Assembly: GCF_003992625.1 (NCBI RefSeq)
Contig: NZ_RZMW01000033.1
Coordinates: 62,001-126,000, forward strand
Source: Pelagibacterium lentulum
GTDB taxonomy: Bacteria > Pseudomonadota > Alphaproteobacteria > Rhizobiales > Devosiaceae
DNA: 64,000 nt
Direction of reading: 5' to 3'
Shown here in pieces: positions 33,721 to 44,712 of the stretch (its first letter is position 1; the number at the start of each line of letters is the position of its first letter). Under the pieces are notes generated by a model. It saw only the letters and a list, made by a program, of their open reading frames with translations. It was not told the origin of the DNA and did not search any database. Position numbers and translations under genes: made by a program.

Positions 33721-34847
33721 TATCGCATGTCCTCAAGGAAGGCCCGGATGGCATCGGGGGCGACGTCATTTTCAATGAAGGCCTGCCCGATTCCGCGCGT
33801 CAAAATGAAGGTCAGCTTGCCGCGGCTGACTTTCTTGTCCTGTGCAATCATATCCAAAAGCGCTTCGGTCGGCGCGAGATCTCCGGGAATATCTGCCAAT
33901 GTAGTGGGCAGTCCGGCATTTTTCAAATGGGCTTCGACGCGCCCTACCTCCTGGGAGGGGCAAATGCCGATTCTGGCCGAGAACTTATAGGCCAGCACCA
34001 TGCCGATCGAAACCCCTTCGCCATGCAGCAGGCGCTCGGAATAGCCAGTGGCCTTTTCCAGTGCATGGCCGAATGTATGGCCCAGATTGAGCAGGGCGCG
34101 ATTGCCTCTTTCCTTTTCGTCACCGGCAACCACCCGTGCTTTTGCAGCACAGGCCTTTGCGATTGCCTGGGCGCGTGAGGCCCCGCCTGCGGCAATATCG
34201 CGATAATTGGCTTCAAGCCAGAAGAACAGCTCGGCGTCGTCGATCAATCCGTATTTTGCCAGTTCTGCATAGCCGGCATTGAACTGGCGGGCGGGCAGGG
34301 TGTCGAGCGCGGAGAGATCAGCCAGAACCAGTCTGGGCTGGTGGAAGGCGCCGACAAGGTTCTTGCCATGGACCGAATTGATGCCGGTCTTGCCGCCAAC
34401 CGAGGAATCCACCTGCGCGAGAAGCGAGGTCGGTATCTGGACGAAATCCATGCCGCGCCGCGTGATGGATGCGGCAAAGCCCGCAAGGTCGCCGATCACC
34501 CCGCCGCCAAGAGCGAGAACGATATCGTTGCGCTCGAGCCGGGCCGCGATGATCCCATCGACAACCGTGTTGAGTGTCGCCCAGTTCTTGCTGGCTTCAC
34601 CCGCGGCAACGACGATTACGTGGTAGGCAAGCCCTTGCGCACTGAGCGAGGCCTCGAGCCTGGGCAACTGGCTTTCGCTCACATTGGTGTCGGTCACGAT
34701 GGCAAAACGCGCGCCGGGAAACATTTTCTTGAGCCGGGTTCCCGCCGAGCCGATTGCATCGGGGCCGATAACAATATCGTAGGTGCGCTCGCCCAATGGC
34801 ACATGGACGATATGGGCGGGCGCGTCGGGATTATCGGTCATGTTCAC
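33720..34847 (-). CDS. aroB: 3-dehydroquinate synthase AroB
   Basis: 375 residues. It has the NAD-binding and metal-binding motifs of the family: ALGGGVIGDLAGFAA, QIPTSLLAQVDSSVGGKTGIN, and the metal ligands Glu in NAGYAELAKYG and His in LLNLGHTFGHALE. It converts DAHP to 3-dehydroquinate in the shikimate pathway. It overlaps the end of aroK by 17 bases. ATG codons at residues 1 and 3 are both possible starts. Confidence 0.97.
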   Translation of the reverse strand: MNMTDNPDAPAHIVHVPLGERTYDIVIGPDAIGSAGTRLKKMFPGARFAIVTDTNVSESQLPRLEASLSAQGLAYHVIVVAAGEASKNWATLNTVVDGIIAARLERNDIVLALGGGVIGDLAGFAASITRRGMDFVQIPTSLLAQVDSSVGGKTGINSVHGKNLVGAFHQPRLVLADLSALDTLPARQFNAGYAELAKYGLIDDAELFFWLEANYRDIAAGGASRAQAIAKACAAKARVVAGDEKERGNRALLNLGHTFGHALEKATGYSERLLHGEGVSIGMVLAYKFSARIGICPSQEVGRVEAHLKNAGLPTTLADIPGDLAPTEALLDMIAQDKKVSRGKLTFILTRGIGQAFIENDVAPDAIRAFLEDMR

Positions 34848-35424
34848 CCTTCAGGTGGTCGGAGAGTTTGGCCATGAGGTCATCGACCACCATGTCATGG
34901 GGCACATCGCGGGAGACGACGGTAATATCGGCCAGCCCATAGGTGGGGTAACGTTTGGCGATCAGGTCTCTCAGCGTGCCCTTGGGGTCGGCTGTCTGCA
35001 GCAGCGGGCGGCTGGCCCGCTTGGACACGCGCGCAAAGAGCAGGTCGAAATCGGCCTTGATCCAGATGGAAACGGCAAGCTCGCGCGCCAGCACCCGCGT
35101 CTGCCCATTCATGAAGGCACCACCACCGGTCGCGATCACGCCGCGATGCTCGCGCAACAGCCGCGCGATCACGCGCGCTTCACCTGCGCGGAACTCGGTT
35201 TCGCCATGCACGGCAAAAATATCGGGGATCGACATGCCCGCAGCCAGCTCGATTTCGGCGTCAGAATCCACGAAATCCACACCGAGCCGGGCGGCAAGGC
35301 GGCGGCCTACGGTTGTCTTGCCCGCTCCCATCATGCCGATCAGCAAAAGTGGACGACCGTTCAACCGGGCAACGATTTCTTGATAGGTTAGCGGTTCAAT
35401 AGCGTCGATCGCATTCTGTCCCAT
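34831..35424 (-). CDS. aroK: Shikimate kinase AroK
   Basis: 197 residues. The P-loop is IGMMGAGKTTVGRRLA (about residues 28-43), followed by FVDSDAEIELAAGMSIPDIF and VIATGGGAFMN for shikimate binding. It is slightly longer than E. coli AroK because of an N-terminal extension of about 20 residues. It phosphorylates shikimate with ATP. It is the first gene of aroK-aroB-CBS protein, divergent from the small membrane protein and xerD. Confidence 0.96.
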   Translation of the reverse strand: MGQNAIDAIEPLTYQEIVARLNGRPLLLIGMMGAGKTTVGRRLAARLGVDFVDSDAEIELAAGMSIPDIFAVHGETEFRAGEARVIARLLREHRGVIATGGGAFMNGQTRVLARELAVSIWIKADFDLLFARVSKRASRPLLQTADPKGTLRDLIAKRYPTYGLADITVVSRDVPHDMVVDDLMAKLSDHLKGEHDR

Positions 35425-35597
35425 TGATTGCGCGCCCTTTTGTTCCGCCTCTTGGGAAAGCGTTCAACCGTTCCGGGGCCATAATGTCAAGCATTGGCAT
35501 TGGGGCCATGTCTTGGCAAGCGGCGTAAATCTTGCCGTGGCCGGGCAAATCTGGAACAGTTGATGCAAGGCGCGGGCACAACGGAGTCTATGGCCTC

Positions 35598-35753
35598 ATG
35601 CCAACCCTATTCCGCCTTCTGGTGGCCATCGCTTTTCTTGTCGGACTTGCCTATGCGGGCATGTTTGCGCTTTCGGTGCTTGTCGAGCCGCAGGAACGGG
35701 AAGTAACCGTGCGCATTCCGGCTCGGGACCTGTTTTCGGATGGGCCGGTATGA
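35598..35753 (+). CDS. 51-residue single-pass membrane protein upstream of xerD
   Basis: Read from the ATG at 35598 (MPTLFRLLVAIAFLVGLAYA), with CGGAG 11 bases upstream. The open frame starts earlier, but those codons look non-coding. One membrane helix covers residues 6-30, followed by a short polar tail (LVEPQEREVTVRIPARDLF). The stop overlaps the xerD start as ATGA, so it is translationally coupled. Such small proteins are often found before xerD in Hyphomicrobiales. Function unknown. Confidence 0.68.
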   Translation: MPTLFRLLVAIAFLVGLAYAGMFALSVLVEPQEREVTVRIPARDLFSDGPV

Positions 35754-36673
35754 GCGCGCATCTTGTCGATGCCTTTCTGGAAATGATGAGCGCCGAGCGC
35801 GGGGCGGCGGCCAATACGATTGCGGCCTACACACGCGATCTTGAGGATTACTGCGCTGCCCTTTCCAGTAAGGGCAAGACCGTGCTGACGGTAGGGCGCG
35901 ACGAGGTTGCCAGCTATATTGCCAGCATCGAAGCGCAGGGCCTTGCCGCCAGTTCCGCGGCAAGACGGCTGAGTGCCATTCGCCAGCTGCACCGGTTCCT
36001 GATGAGCGAGGGTTTGCGCAAGGACGATCCAGCCCGGATCGCACCGGCGCCCAAGACGCGCCGCGCCTTGCCCAAGGTTTTAAGCGTTGATGAAGTGGAT
36101 ACGCTTTTGGCGCGTGCGCAATCGGAGGCAGAAGATCAAAGCGCCAGCGCCTCGGTCAGTGAGGCTGCACAGCGGCTCTATGTGCTGCTTGAGCTTTTAT
36201 ATGCTACGGGCTTGCGGGTAAGCGAACTCGTTGCGCTTGAGCGTAAAAGCCTGATGCGGGACGCATCCTATCTTTCGGTTACTGGCAAGGGCGGCAAGGA
36301 GCGGATCGTACCGCTCAACGACAGGGCGCGCGATGCGCTTGTCGCCTGGAAGGGCAGAATTGAGAAAACCGGGCCGGGCAAATTCATGTTTCCGGCCAAG
36401 GGCGCGGAAGGGCATCTGGCTCGGCAGGTTTTCGCACGGGACCTAAAGGCCCTTGCCGGGCGGGCGGGCATTGCGTCGGCCAAAATATCCCCACACGTTC
36501 TCCGGCACGCTTTTGCCAGCCATCTTTTGCAATATGGCGCCGATCTGCGCGTTGTGCAGATGCTTTTGGGTCATGCCGATATTGCCACCACCCAGATTTA
36601 TACACATGTGCTCGACGAACATTTGCGTGAACTTTTGGAGGTTCATCACCCACTCTCATCGGGCGGTTCTTGA
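35750..36673 (+). CDS. xerD: Tyrosine recombinase XerD
   Basis: 307 residues. An N-terminal SAM-like DNA-binding domain (about 1-95) is followed by the catalytic domain. Catalytic residues are visible: Arg in ATGLRVSELVAL (about 154), Lys in TGKGGKERIVPL, His-x-x-Arg in HVLRHAFASHLL, His in LLGHADI and the nucleophile Tyr in TTQIYTHV (about 284). With XerC it resolves chromosome dimers at dif. No dif site was seen in this window. It overlaps the small membrane protein gene upstream. Confidence 0.93.
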   Translation: MSAHLVDAFLEMMSAERGAAANTIAAYTRDLEDYCAALSSKGKTVLTVGRDEVASYIASIEAQGLAASSAARRLSAIRQLHRFLMSEGLRKDDPARIAPAPKTRRALPKVLSVDEVDTLLARAQSEAEDQSASASVSEAAQRLYVLLELLYATGLRVSELVALERKSLMRDASYLSVTGKGGKERIVPLNDRARDALVAWKGRIEKTGPGKFMFPAKGAEGHLARQVFARDLKALAGRAGIASAKISPHVLRHAFASHLLQYGADLRVVQMLLGHADIATTQIYTHVLDEHLRELLEVHHPLSSGGS

Positions 36674-36757
36674 CATTGGGCGCCGATATGGCCACTTTCC
36701 GGCCACTTTGGCGCCTTAGCGCAGTTTTACTTTTTCGCCACCAGTAACGGGCCCTCA

Positions 36758-37717
<960 letters not shown>

Positions 37718-37840
37718 AAGTGAGTGGGATTTTTCGTAAATTGCGTGGTTTTTTCCTGCAGGATGCGAAAACCTTACGAGACCTTAACCATGGCGGGCAT
37801 AAGACCATGGGCAGGTTTTATGTAAACGGTACGGGCTTGG

Positions 37841-38842
37841 ATGATCCGCTCTGCAGTAACTATTGCGCTCACATTCGTTGTGGCAGCCGTTCTGGCTGCA
37901 TGTTCGCCACTTGAGGGAGATGGCCGGCATCTGGTGCCTCTAAGTTCGGCGATCAAAGCGCGAATTGCGGCAATCGGGTCGACGCCAAAGGCCGCCATGA
38001 TGGTGCGCATCTATAAGGAAGAGGATACGCTCGAGGTCTGGAAGCAGACTGCAAACGGCTCTTACAAGCTCTTGAAGTCTTATGAAATCTGCACCTGGTC
38101 AGGCGAACTCGGTCCCAAATTTGCCGAAGGGGATCGTCAGGCCCCCGAAGGATTTTATACGATCACGCCCGGCTTGATGAACCCCCGTTCCAATTATCAT
38201 CTGGCCTTCAATCTGGGCTTTCCCAACAAGTTCGATCGCGCGCATGGGCGCACCGGTAGCCATCTGATGGTGCATGGGGCCTGCTCGTCAGCAGGGTGCT
38301 ATGCCATGGAAGACGACCAGATCTCCGAGATTTATGCCTTGGCGCGCGAGGCTTTTGCGGGCGGCAATCGCAGCTTTGAGGTGCAGATTTTCCCCTTCCG
38401 CATGACGCCGCAGAACCTTGCCCGTCACCAGTCCAGCCCGCATATCGAATTCTGGAAGAATCTCAAGGAAGGCTACGACTATTTCGAGGTCGCCAATCAT
38501 CCTCCGACCTGGGATGTGTGTGAGGGGCGCTACGTCTTCCGTCAGCCAACGGCGGCAAATGCCACCTCATCGATGGCAGGCACAACCTGTCAGGCCGTAC
38601 AGGCAGATTCCTCCATTGTTTCCGCCTTTATGGCCAAGCAGGCATCAGATGCCGAAGCCTTGAGGCTTGAGATCAGCCGTCGTTCCGATACCGAGGCTGC
38701 ATCGATTGCTGCAGAACAACGCCGGGTTGCCGCCCAGGAAGCCGCAGCGGCACGCGGTGAGGCGATTTCGGGCTTTTTCACCAATATCTTCAATCCGGGC
38801 GCCACGGCACAGGCGCCTGCCGCAACGCCAGACGAAGGCTAG
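37841..38842 (+). CDS. YkuD-type L,D-transpeptidase lipoprotein
   Basis: 333 residues. A lipoprotein signal (FVVAAVLAAC, Cys 21) is followed by a polar region and the YkuD-like domain. The catalytic motif reads HLMVHGACSSAGCYAM (about 143-158), with His and Cys in the expected S-x-G-C context. The last ~80 residues are Ala/Glu/Arg rich (SDTEAASIAAEQRRVAAQEA) and probably helical. It is expected to make 3-3 crosslinks in peptidoglycan or attach proteins to it. An intergenic repeat starts 20 bases after the stop. Confidence 0.85.
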   Translation: MIRSAVTIALTFVVAAVLAACSPLEGDGRHLVPLSSAIKARIAAIGSTPKAAMMVRIYKEEDTLEVWKQTANGSYKLLKSYEICTWSGELGPKFAEGDRQAPEGFYTITPGLMNPRSNYHLAFNLGFPNKFDRAHGRTGSHLMVHGACSSAGCYAMEDDQISEIYALAREAFAGGNRSFEVQIFPFRMTPQNLARHQSSPHIEFWKNLKEGYDYFEVANHPPTWDVCEGRYVFRQPTAANATSSMAGTTCQAVQADSSIVSAFMAKQASDAEALRLEISRRSDTEAASIAAEQRRVAAQEAAAARGEAISGFFTNIFNPGATAQAPAATPDEG

Positions 38843-38862
38843 CGAGGACTGCCCGGTCTGCT

Positions 38863-38996
38863 CTAGAGCCGTTCAGGTTTTGATGGAATCAAAACCCGGC
38901 TCTAAGTCATTGTTTTGTCGCGTGTCCGAACCGCAGAATCGTTTCCAGCCCTGGATTAAGTCCGAGGGCATGCTTTTGCTGGACACGCTCTAAAGC
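38863..38996. repeat. Mosaic intergenic repeat of two palindromic units
   Basis: The left unit is TAGAGCCG and CGGCTCTA enclosing GGTTTTGAT/ATCAAAACC (38865-38904). The right unit is bounded by GCGTGTCC and GGACACGC (about 38920-38988) and ends CTCTAAAGC. Paired palindromes of this kind resemble the intergenic mosaic elements (RIME-like) scattered in Hyphomicrobiales genomes. No second copy was noticed in this window. The right end runs into the SLC13 permease gene and supplies its stop codon. Confidence 0.7.
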
Positions 38997-40759
38997 GGCC
39001 AGAAAATCATGATGGCCGGTACACCAATCGCCACAATGATGAGTTCGAGCGGCAGGCCGATGCGCCAATAGTCGGAAAAGCGATAGCCGCCCGGTCCCAT
39101 GATCAGGGCATTGTTATTGTGCCCGATCGGGGTGAGAAATGCACAACTCGCCCCGATTGCAACCGCCATCAGAAAGGCATCCGGGTTGACCTCCAGCAAT
39201 TGCGCCAGCCCATAGGCCACCGGTGCCGCAATCACCGCCGTTGCAGCATTGTTGAGCGCGTCCGAAAGCGTCATGGTCACGACAAGAACGGCCATGAGGG
39301 CCATCCACGGGGGCAGATGCTGGGCCACCTGTGCCAGTCCGCCAGCCAGAATAGCGGTGCCGCCGGACGTTTCGAGCGCCATGCCAACCGGCAAAAGCGA
39401 ACCGAGCAGCACCACAACCGGCCATTCGATGGAAGTATAGATATCCCGGACCGGAAGGATGCCGAACAGGACGTAGAGCACCGCGACCGCACCCAGGGCC
39501 ACCGTGAGGGGCGTGATGCCGAATGCGCCAGCGGCAACCGCTGCGCCGAACAGGCCGATGGCAGCCCAGGCCTTTTCGTGGCGCACCACGGGAATGGAAC
39601 CGGCCATGGGAAGGCAACCCATGCTGGTGATGGCGTTTTCGATCGTATCCTCGTTGCCGAGCAACAAGAGCACATCGCCCGTCTGCAAGGGCGTCCGCCG
39701 TACGCGCTCCTTGATTGCCTTGCCCGAACGGGAAATGCCGAGCAGCGAGACGCCAAAGCCGCGCATCATCTGAATTTCGTTGGCGGTGCGCCCGACAATT
39801 CTGCTGTCGGAGGCCACGATCGCCTCGACAATTGCCAGTTCGGGCGTGAGTTCGGCCTGCTCTCCAGATTTCCCCTGCAGGCTCAATCCCAAGGCTCCGG
39901 CCAGCGCGTTGAGCGCGTCGGGGCTGCCATGGATAACGATAAGGTCGCCTTTTTTCACTTTTTCGCGCCGAGCGCGTCCGGCAAGGCGTTTATTGCGCCG
40001 TACCAGCCCGACAATCGTGCAGTCATGCTCGTCGGCTTCGGGGTCGAGGTCGCGCAGCACCTGGCCGATTGCGCGCGATTTTTCGTTGACCACGAGTTCG
40101 GCAGTGTACAGCGCGCTGCTCTCATCGTCGGGTTTGGCTTGATTTTCCTTGTGCTGGGGGATCAGCCGCCAGCCGCCAAAGGCAATGAAGGCCAACCCTG
40201 CCAGCGCACATGCGGCCCCCACAGGGGTAAAGTCGAACATGGCGAAGCCTTCGCCCGTTACCTGCTGGCGATAAGCGGCGATGATGATGTTTGGCGGTGT
40301 GCCGATCATGGTCAGCATGCCACCGAGAATGGTCGCAAAGGCAAGCGGCATGAGTGTCACCGATGGCGGACGCGCAGCTTTCTGAGCCGCCTGCATATCG
40401 ATGGGCATTAGGAGCGCAAGCGCTGCGACATTGTTGATAAAACCTGACAAAGCCGCGCCGACACCGCCCAGAATGGCGATATGCGCCGTAAGACTGCGCG
40501 TTCGATCAACCGCGATCCTTGCCACGATGTCGATGGCGCCCGAGCGCAATAAGCCTGCAGTTACGACAAGCACCAGCGCTATGATGATGGTGGCGTCATG
40601 GCCAAAGCCCGAAAAAGCGGTGTCGGCCGGCACGATCCCAATCGTCACCCCGATGATAAGCGCCGCAAACGCTATGAGATCATAGCGGAAACGCCCCCAC
40701 AGCAGCGCCACCAGGACACCGCCAATCAGCACAAAAAGTGCGATCTGTTCAAAACTCAA
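38990..40759 (-). CDS. SLC13/DASS-family permease with two TrkA-C domains
   Basis: 589 residues. The N-terminal membrane half has about five helices and a conserved segment (GAALSGFINNVAALALLMPI). Two RCK_C/TrkA-C domains (about 210-380) then interrupt the transporter, and a second membrane half follows, ending with SDALNNAATAVIAAPVAYGL and GHNNNALIMGPGGYRFSDYW. The family transports dicarboxylates, sulfate or other anions with sodium; the substrate cannot be read from sequence. The C-terminal residues run to a TAG lying inside the intergenic repeat. Confidence 0.88.
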   Translation of the reverse strand: MSFEQIALFVLIGGVLVALLWGRFRYDLIAFAALIIGVTIGIVPADTAFSGFGHDATIIIALVLVVTAGLLRSGAIDIVARIAVDRTRSLTAHIAILGGVGAALSGFINNVAALALLMPIDMQAAQKAARPPSVTLMPLAFATILGGMLTMIGTPPNIIIAAYRQQVTGEGFAMFDFTPVGAACALAGLAFIAFGGWRLIPQHKENQAKPDDESSALYTAELVVNEKSRAIGQVLRDLDPEADEHDCTIVGLVRRNKRLAGRARREKVKKGDLIVIHGSPDALNALAGALGLSLQGKSGEQAELTPELAIVEAIVASDSRIVGRTANEIQMMRGFGVSLLGISRSGKAIKERVRRTPLQTGDVLLLLGNEDTIENAITSMGCLPMAGSIPVVRHEKAWAAIGLFGAAVAAGAFGITPLTVALGAVAVLYVLFGILPVRDIYTSIEWPVVVLLGSLLPVGMALETSGGTAILAGGLAQVAQHLPPWMALMAVLVVTMTLSDALNNAATAVIAAPVAYGLAQLLEVNPDAFLMAVAIGASCAFLTPIGHNNNALIMGPGGYRFSDYWRIGLPLELIIVAIGVPAIMIFWPL

Positions 40760-40897
40760 GCCCTGCCCCTATTGCCGGCACCACTGTAATCATATGTCAA
40801 ACAATGCATTTTTGAGCATTGCAACGCCAGAGCAAACGCGCAGGGCACGTTGCCGGTTCCCAAAGGGGCAAGGGGGAAGGGTTAGGGGCTTTCGGGG

Positions 40898-41506
40898 CTA
40901 TTGCTTGAGGTCGGGTGCTGCGTCCGATCCGTTCCTGTCCACGAACAGATCCTGCCATAACCCCTTTGGATGGAGGTCTTCAAAATCGTTCTTGAGGTCG
41001 GATGATCGTTCGGTCTGCGCGCCCTTTTGGAGGGCGGACCGGTCGTGCTCGTCGGTTATCGGTGCGTCGTTTGCGGCAGCGGTCGCGCTTTGTTTGTCGG
41101 TGTCCCCGGCCGGGCCGGAGGATTTTGTCTCCGGCCCGGCTCTGGGAATGTCGGCCATCAGGGCCGCCGCAAGCGATGGACTTTTTTCCAGCGACGCAAT
41201 GGCACTCGCGCGCGTCGCGTCTTCGGATTCGGCTGTTTTAACTTTGGATTCGGTGTCGTCGGGCGCGGAAAGTCTTGCCTTGATCCTGGCCGCAACGCGT
41301 TTGTAGTTTTCCTGGGCCGCAAGGATGGAGCGATCCTGATTGCGGTGTTCGCTATCTGTATTGCCCTTGCCAGACTCACTTGCGGCAGTCACCGCGTCGG
41401 GTTCGTCCGCCGATTGCTGGGCGGCGATGGCGAGCAGTTCCATGCGGTCGCTGACTTTCGAGGCCATCCAGTCCGCGGCACTGATCGTTATCTGACCAAT
41501 CGTCAT
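40898..41506 (-). CDS. Polar, probably disordered hypothetical protein
   Basis: 202 residues from the ATG at 41506 (MTIGQITISAADWMASKVS), with GGAG upstream. The first ~45 residues look helical (MELLAIAAQQ). The rest is rich in Asp, Glu, Ser, Ala and Lys without hydrophobic core (TESKVKTAESEDATRASAI). No signal peptide, membrane segment or recognisable domain. Coding is supported by the ribosome binding site and a GC-rich third codon position, but the frame could be over-read. Function unknown. Confidence 0.55.
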   Translation of the reverse strand: MTIGQITISAADWMASKVSDRMELLAIAAQQSADEPDAVTAASESGKGNTDSEHRNQDRSILAAQENYKRVAARIKARLSAPDDTESKVKTAESEDATRASAIASLEKSPSLAAALMADIPRAGPETKSSGPAGDTDKQSATAAANDAPITDEHDRSALQKGAQTERSSDLKNDFEDLHPKGLWQDLFVDRNGSDAAPDLKQ

Positions 41507-41714
41507 AGATTTGTCTCCGCCGCCTGAGCGTCCCCCCGGCATGCACTTGTGAATTAACGTTCAAGGCAGAGACTATTTCAGTATCGCTTTTATGTTTTGC
41601 TGATGAAATTGCTGATTTTTTATTAAAAGGTCAGCTTTTACTGTGGTGATGCAATTGAACCTAGCGGATCAATTTCACCCAAATGTTAACGCCGGGCGGC
41701 TGGCTGCAAAAGAA

Positions 41715-41741
41715 AACTCCGCTGCCGGGGGCAACGGAGTT
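41715..41741 (-). terminator. Rho-independent terminator of secA
   Basis: On the minus strand AACTCCG and CGGAGTT form a 7-bp stem around a 13-base GC-rich loop and are followed by a T-rich run (TTCTTTTG). It lies 30 bases after the secA stop. Confidence 0.85.
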
Positions 41742-41770
41742 CTTTGATATATCGGTATTGGCAATGGCCG

Positions 41771-44467
41771 CTAATAAGCGCCGTGGCAATGCTTGAACTT
41801 CTTGCCTGAACCGCAGGGGCACAGCTCGTTGCGACGTGTGCGGGCCATCTGTTCCGGGGTTAGCTGGCCCCTTGGCGCATTGGCCTGGGCTGCGGCCTGG
41901 CTCACCTCGTTTTCCCCGGTCTGGGGATTGATGTGGGAGGCCTTGAGCTGGCTCAGGTCGGGCGCTTGCGGCTGGGGCGGCGCTTGGCGCACCTGCAATT
42001 CCACGTGGCTCATCTGGGTCGTTACCAGCTCGCGCAGATTGTTGAGCAATTGCGAGAACAGCTCGAACGCTTCCTGCTTGTATTCGTTCAGGGGGTCGCG
42101 CTGGGCAAGGCCGCGCCAGCCGACAACCTTGGAGAGATGGTCGAGCGTAATCAGGTGGTCGCGCCACAGTCCATCAATCGATTGCAAAATGATCGATTTT
42201 TCGATCTGGCGCATCGTGTCAGGGCCGATACGGGCGGATTTGGCGGCGGCAAATTCATCGGCCGCCTTGATCAGCCGTTCGCGCAGCACTTCGAGGTCCA
42301 TGCCTTCCTCGTCGATCCACTCGGGGAGCGGGGGTGCGATGTTGAGGTAGGTCTTGCAGGCAGCCTGAAGCTGCTCGATGTTCCACTGCTCAGGGAACGA
42401 GCGGTCAGGACAGGATTTCGCGATAATCGAATCCACGACATCGTGGCGCATATCGGCGATGGTATCGGTAACGTGCTCATCGTCCATCAGTTCAAGCCGC
42501 TGCTCGAAGATCACCTTGCGCTGATCGTTCATCACATCGTCATATTTGAGGATGTTTTTGCGGATATCGAAATTGTGCGCTTCTACACGGGTCTGGGCGC
42601 GTTCGATGGCTTTGGTCACAAGACCGTCGGAAATCGATTCGCCGTCCTTGAGCCCCAGCGAGGTCAGGATTTTTTCCATGCGCTCGGGGAAGAAGCGCCG
42701 CATGAGATCGTCCTGCAGCGACACGAAGAATTTGGAATGGCCGGGATCGCCCTGACGTCCCGAGCGGCCACGCAATTGGTTGTCGATACGTCGGCTTTCG
42801 TGGCGCTCGGTGCCGATCACCATGAGCCCGCCTGCTTCGAGGGCCTCGGCCTTGCGCTTGGCGACATCGGCCTTGATCTCGGCGGTCCTTTTTTCGAGCG
42901 CCTCGCCTTCAAGTCCTTCTGTCTCGGCGGCAATGCGCATTTCCAGATTGCCGCCAAGCTGAATGTCGGTGCCGCGGCCTGCCATGTTGGTGGCGATCGT
43001 CACAGCGCCGGGAACCCCGGCCTGGGAGATGATATAGGCTTCCTGCTCATGATAGCGGGCATTGAGAATTTGAACGTCCTTGACGCCCTTCTTCTTCAGG
43101 TGCTCGGCAAGCATTTCGGAGCGCTCGATCGAGGTTGTCCCGACGAGCACCGGTTGACGGCGCTCGCGGCATTCGACAACCAGATCGGTGATGGCGTTGA
43201 ATTTTTCTTCCACCGTGCGATAGATCGCGTCGTCCTCGTCGATACGGGCGATGGGCACGTTTGTGGGCACGGTCACAACGGCAAGCCCGTAAATATCGGC
43301 AAATTCGGCAGCCTCGGTATCGGCGGTGCCGGTCATGCCGGACAGCTTTTTGTAAAGCCGGAAATAGTTCTGGAAGGTGATGGAGGCCAGCGTCTGGTTC
43401 TCGGGCTGGATCTTGACCTTTTCTTTCGCTTCAAGAGCCTGGTGCAAGCCTTCGGAAAAGCGCCGGCCCGGCATCATGCGGCCGGTGAACTCGTCGATGA
43501 TCACCACTTCGTCGTTGCGGACGATATAGTCCTTGTCGCGCGAGAAGATCTTGTGAGCGCGCAGTGCCGAATTGAGGTGGTGAACGATCGACACGTTATC
43601 AATGTCATAGAGCGAACCGGACTTGATAACCCCATCGCGCTCGAGGATTTCCTCGAGCTTTTCGATGCCTTCGTCGGTAAAGCTGGCCGAACGGTGTTTT
43701 TCGTCGATCGTATAGTCTTCCTCGACGAGCAGCGGGATATACTTGTCGATCGTGGTGTAAAGCTCGGAGCGGTCCTGTGACGGGCCGGAAATGATGAGGG
43801 GCGTGCGCGCCTCGTCGATAAGGATCGAGTCCACTTCGTCGACAATCGCGAAATTATGGCCGCGCTGGACCATCTGTTCGCGGCTGTATTTCATATTATC
43901 GCGCAGATAGTCGAAGCCGAATTCGTTATTGGTGCCGTAGGTAATGTCGGCGGCATAGGCGGCCTTGCGCTCGGCATCGGAAAGCCCATGCTTGATGATG
44001 CCCACTTCCAGTCCGAGGAAGCGATAGATATTGCCCATCCATTCGGCGTCACGGGAAGCGAGATAGTCATTGACGGTGACGATATGCACGCCCTTGCCAG
44101 CCAGGGCATTGTGATAGGCGGCCAGGGTTGCCACCAATGTCTTGCCTTCGCCGGTGCGCATCTCGGTGATCGAATGCTCGTTGAGCACCATGCCGCCGAT
44201 AAGCTGGACGTCAAAGTGTCGCATGCCCAGCGTTCGCTTTGCCGCCTCGCGGACAGTAGCAAAGGCGGGCACAATCAGATTGTCGAGCTTTTCGCCTTTG
44301 GCGAGCTGGTCGCGGAATTCGTCTGTCTTTGCGCGCAGCTGGTCGTCAGAGAGCTTTTCAAACTCGGGTTCGAGTGCGTTGATTGCATCGACCTTCGGTT
44401 GGTAGCGCCTGACACGCCGGTCATTTGCGGATCCGAAAAGCTTTCGGGCAAGCGCTGCAAGAGCCAT
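41771..44467 (-). CDS. secA: SecA, preprotein translocase ATPase
   Basis: 898 residues from the ATG at 44467 ([19 protein letters not shown]). The upstream extension of the frame is not SecA-like. The ATPase motif MRTGEGKTL lies near residue 105, and [19 protein letters not shown] and the second helicase domain ([28 protein letters not shown]) follow. The C-terminus is the zinc-binding SecB-contact motif [13 protein letters not shown] (about 884-896). It drives protein export through SecYEG. It is divergent from the parvulin gene, with a terminator downstream at 41715-41741. Confidence 0.98.
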   Translation of the reverse strand: MALAALARKLFGSANDRRVRRYQPKVDAINALEPEFEKLSDDQLRAKTDEFRDQLAKGEKLDNLIVPAFATVREAAKRTLGMRHFDVQLIGGMVLNEHSITEMRTGEGKTLVATLAAYHNALAGKGVHIVTVNDYLASRDAEWMGNIYRFLGLEVGIIKHGLSDAERKAAYAADITYGTNNEFGFDYLRDNMKYSREQMVQRGHNFAIVDEVDSILIDEARTPLIISGPSQDRSELYTTIDKYIPLLVEEDYTIDEKHRSASFTDEGIEKLEEILERDGVIKSGSLYDIDNVSIVHHLNSALRAHKIFSRDKDYIVRNDEVVIIDEFTGRMMPGRRFSEGLHQALEAKEKVKIQPENQTLASITFQNYFRLYKKLSGMTGTADTEAAEFADIYGLAVVTVPTNVPIARIDEDDAIYRTVEEKFNAITDLVVECRERRQPVLVGTTSIERSEMLAEHLKKKGVKDVQILNARYHEQEAYIISQAGVPGAVTIATNMAGRGTDIQLGGNLEMRIAAETEGLEGEALEKRTAEIKADVAKRKAEALEAGGLMVIGTERHESRRIDNQLRGRSGRQGDPGHSKFFVSLQDDLMRRFFPERMEKILTSLGLKDGESISDGLVTKAIERAQTRVEAHNFDIRKNILKYDDVMNDQRKVIFEQRLELMDDEHVTDTIADMRHDVVDSIIAKSCPDRSFPEQWNIEQLQAACKTYLNIAPPLPEWIDEEGMDLEVLRERLIKAADEFAAAKSARIGPDTMRQIEKSIILQSIDGLWRDHLITLDHLSKVVGWRGLAQRDPLNEYKQEAFELFSQLLNNLRELVTTQMSHVELQVRQAPPQPQAPDLSQLKASHINPQTGENEVSQAAAQANAPRGQLTPEQMARTRRNELCPCGSGKKFKHCHGAY

Positions 44468-44712
44468 AAACAAGTCCTTAGAACAGTTAAAACGCGCGCC
44501 TTTTGTCCGCGGCGGACCAACTGGCCGTAAAAGGCATGCCGGTGCGCGGAAAACAATAGGCACGTAAAAACGTTCCGGACATGTAAGAGTGCCCGGTAGG
44601 GTTGTCAACGCTGGCAAAATCGGCCAAACCAGCCCCAAAGATGGGCCAATGGGTCAATTATGTCTAACAGGTCGGGTGCGGGGGCCCGGCGAAACCGGGA
44701 GTATGGATTATC

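Noticed and set aside
39119-40411. 430-codon plus-strand frame opposite the SLC13 gene
   Set aside because: It is His/Gln/Arg-rich as expected for an antisense shadow, while the minus strand encodes a clear membrane transporter.
41933-43780. 615-codon plus-strand frame opposite secA
   Set aside because: It is a complement of secA in GC-rich DNA. secA is unambiguous on the minus strand.
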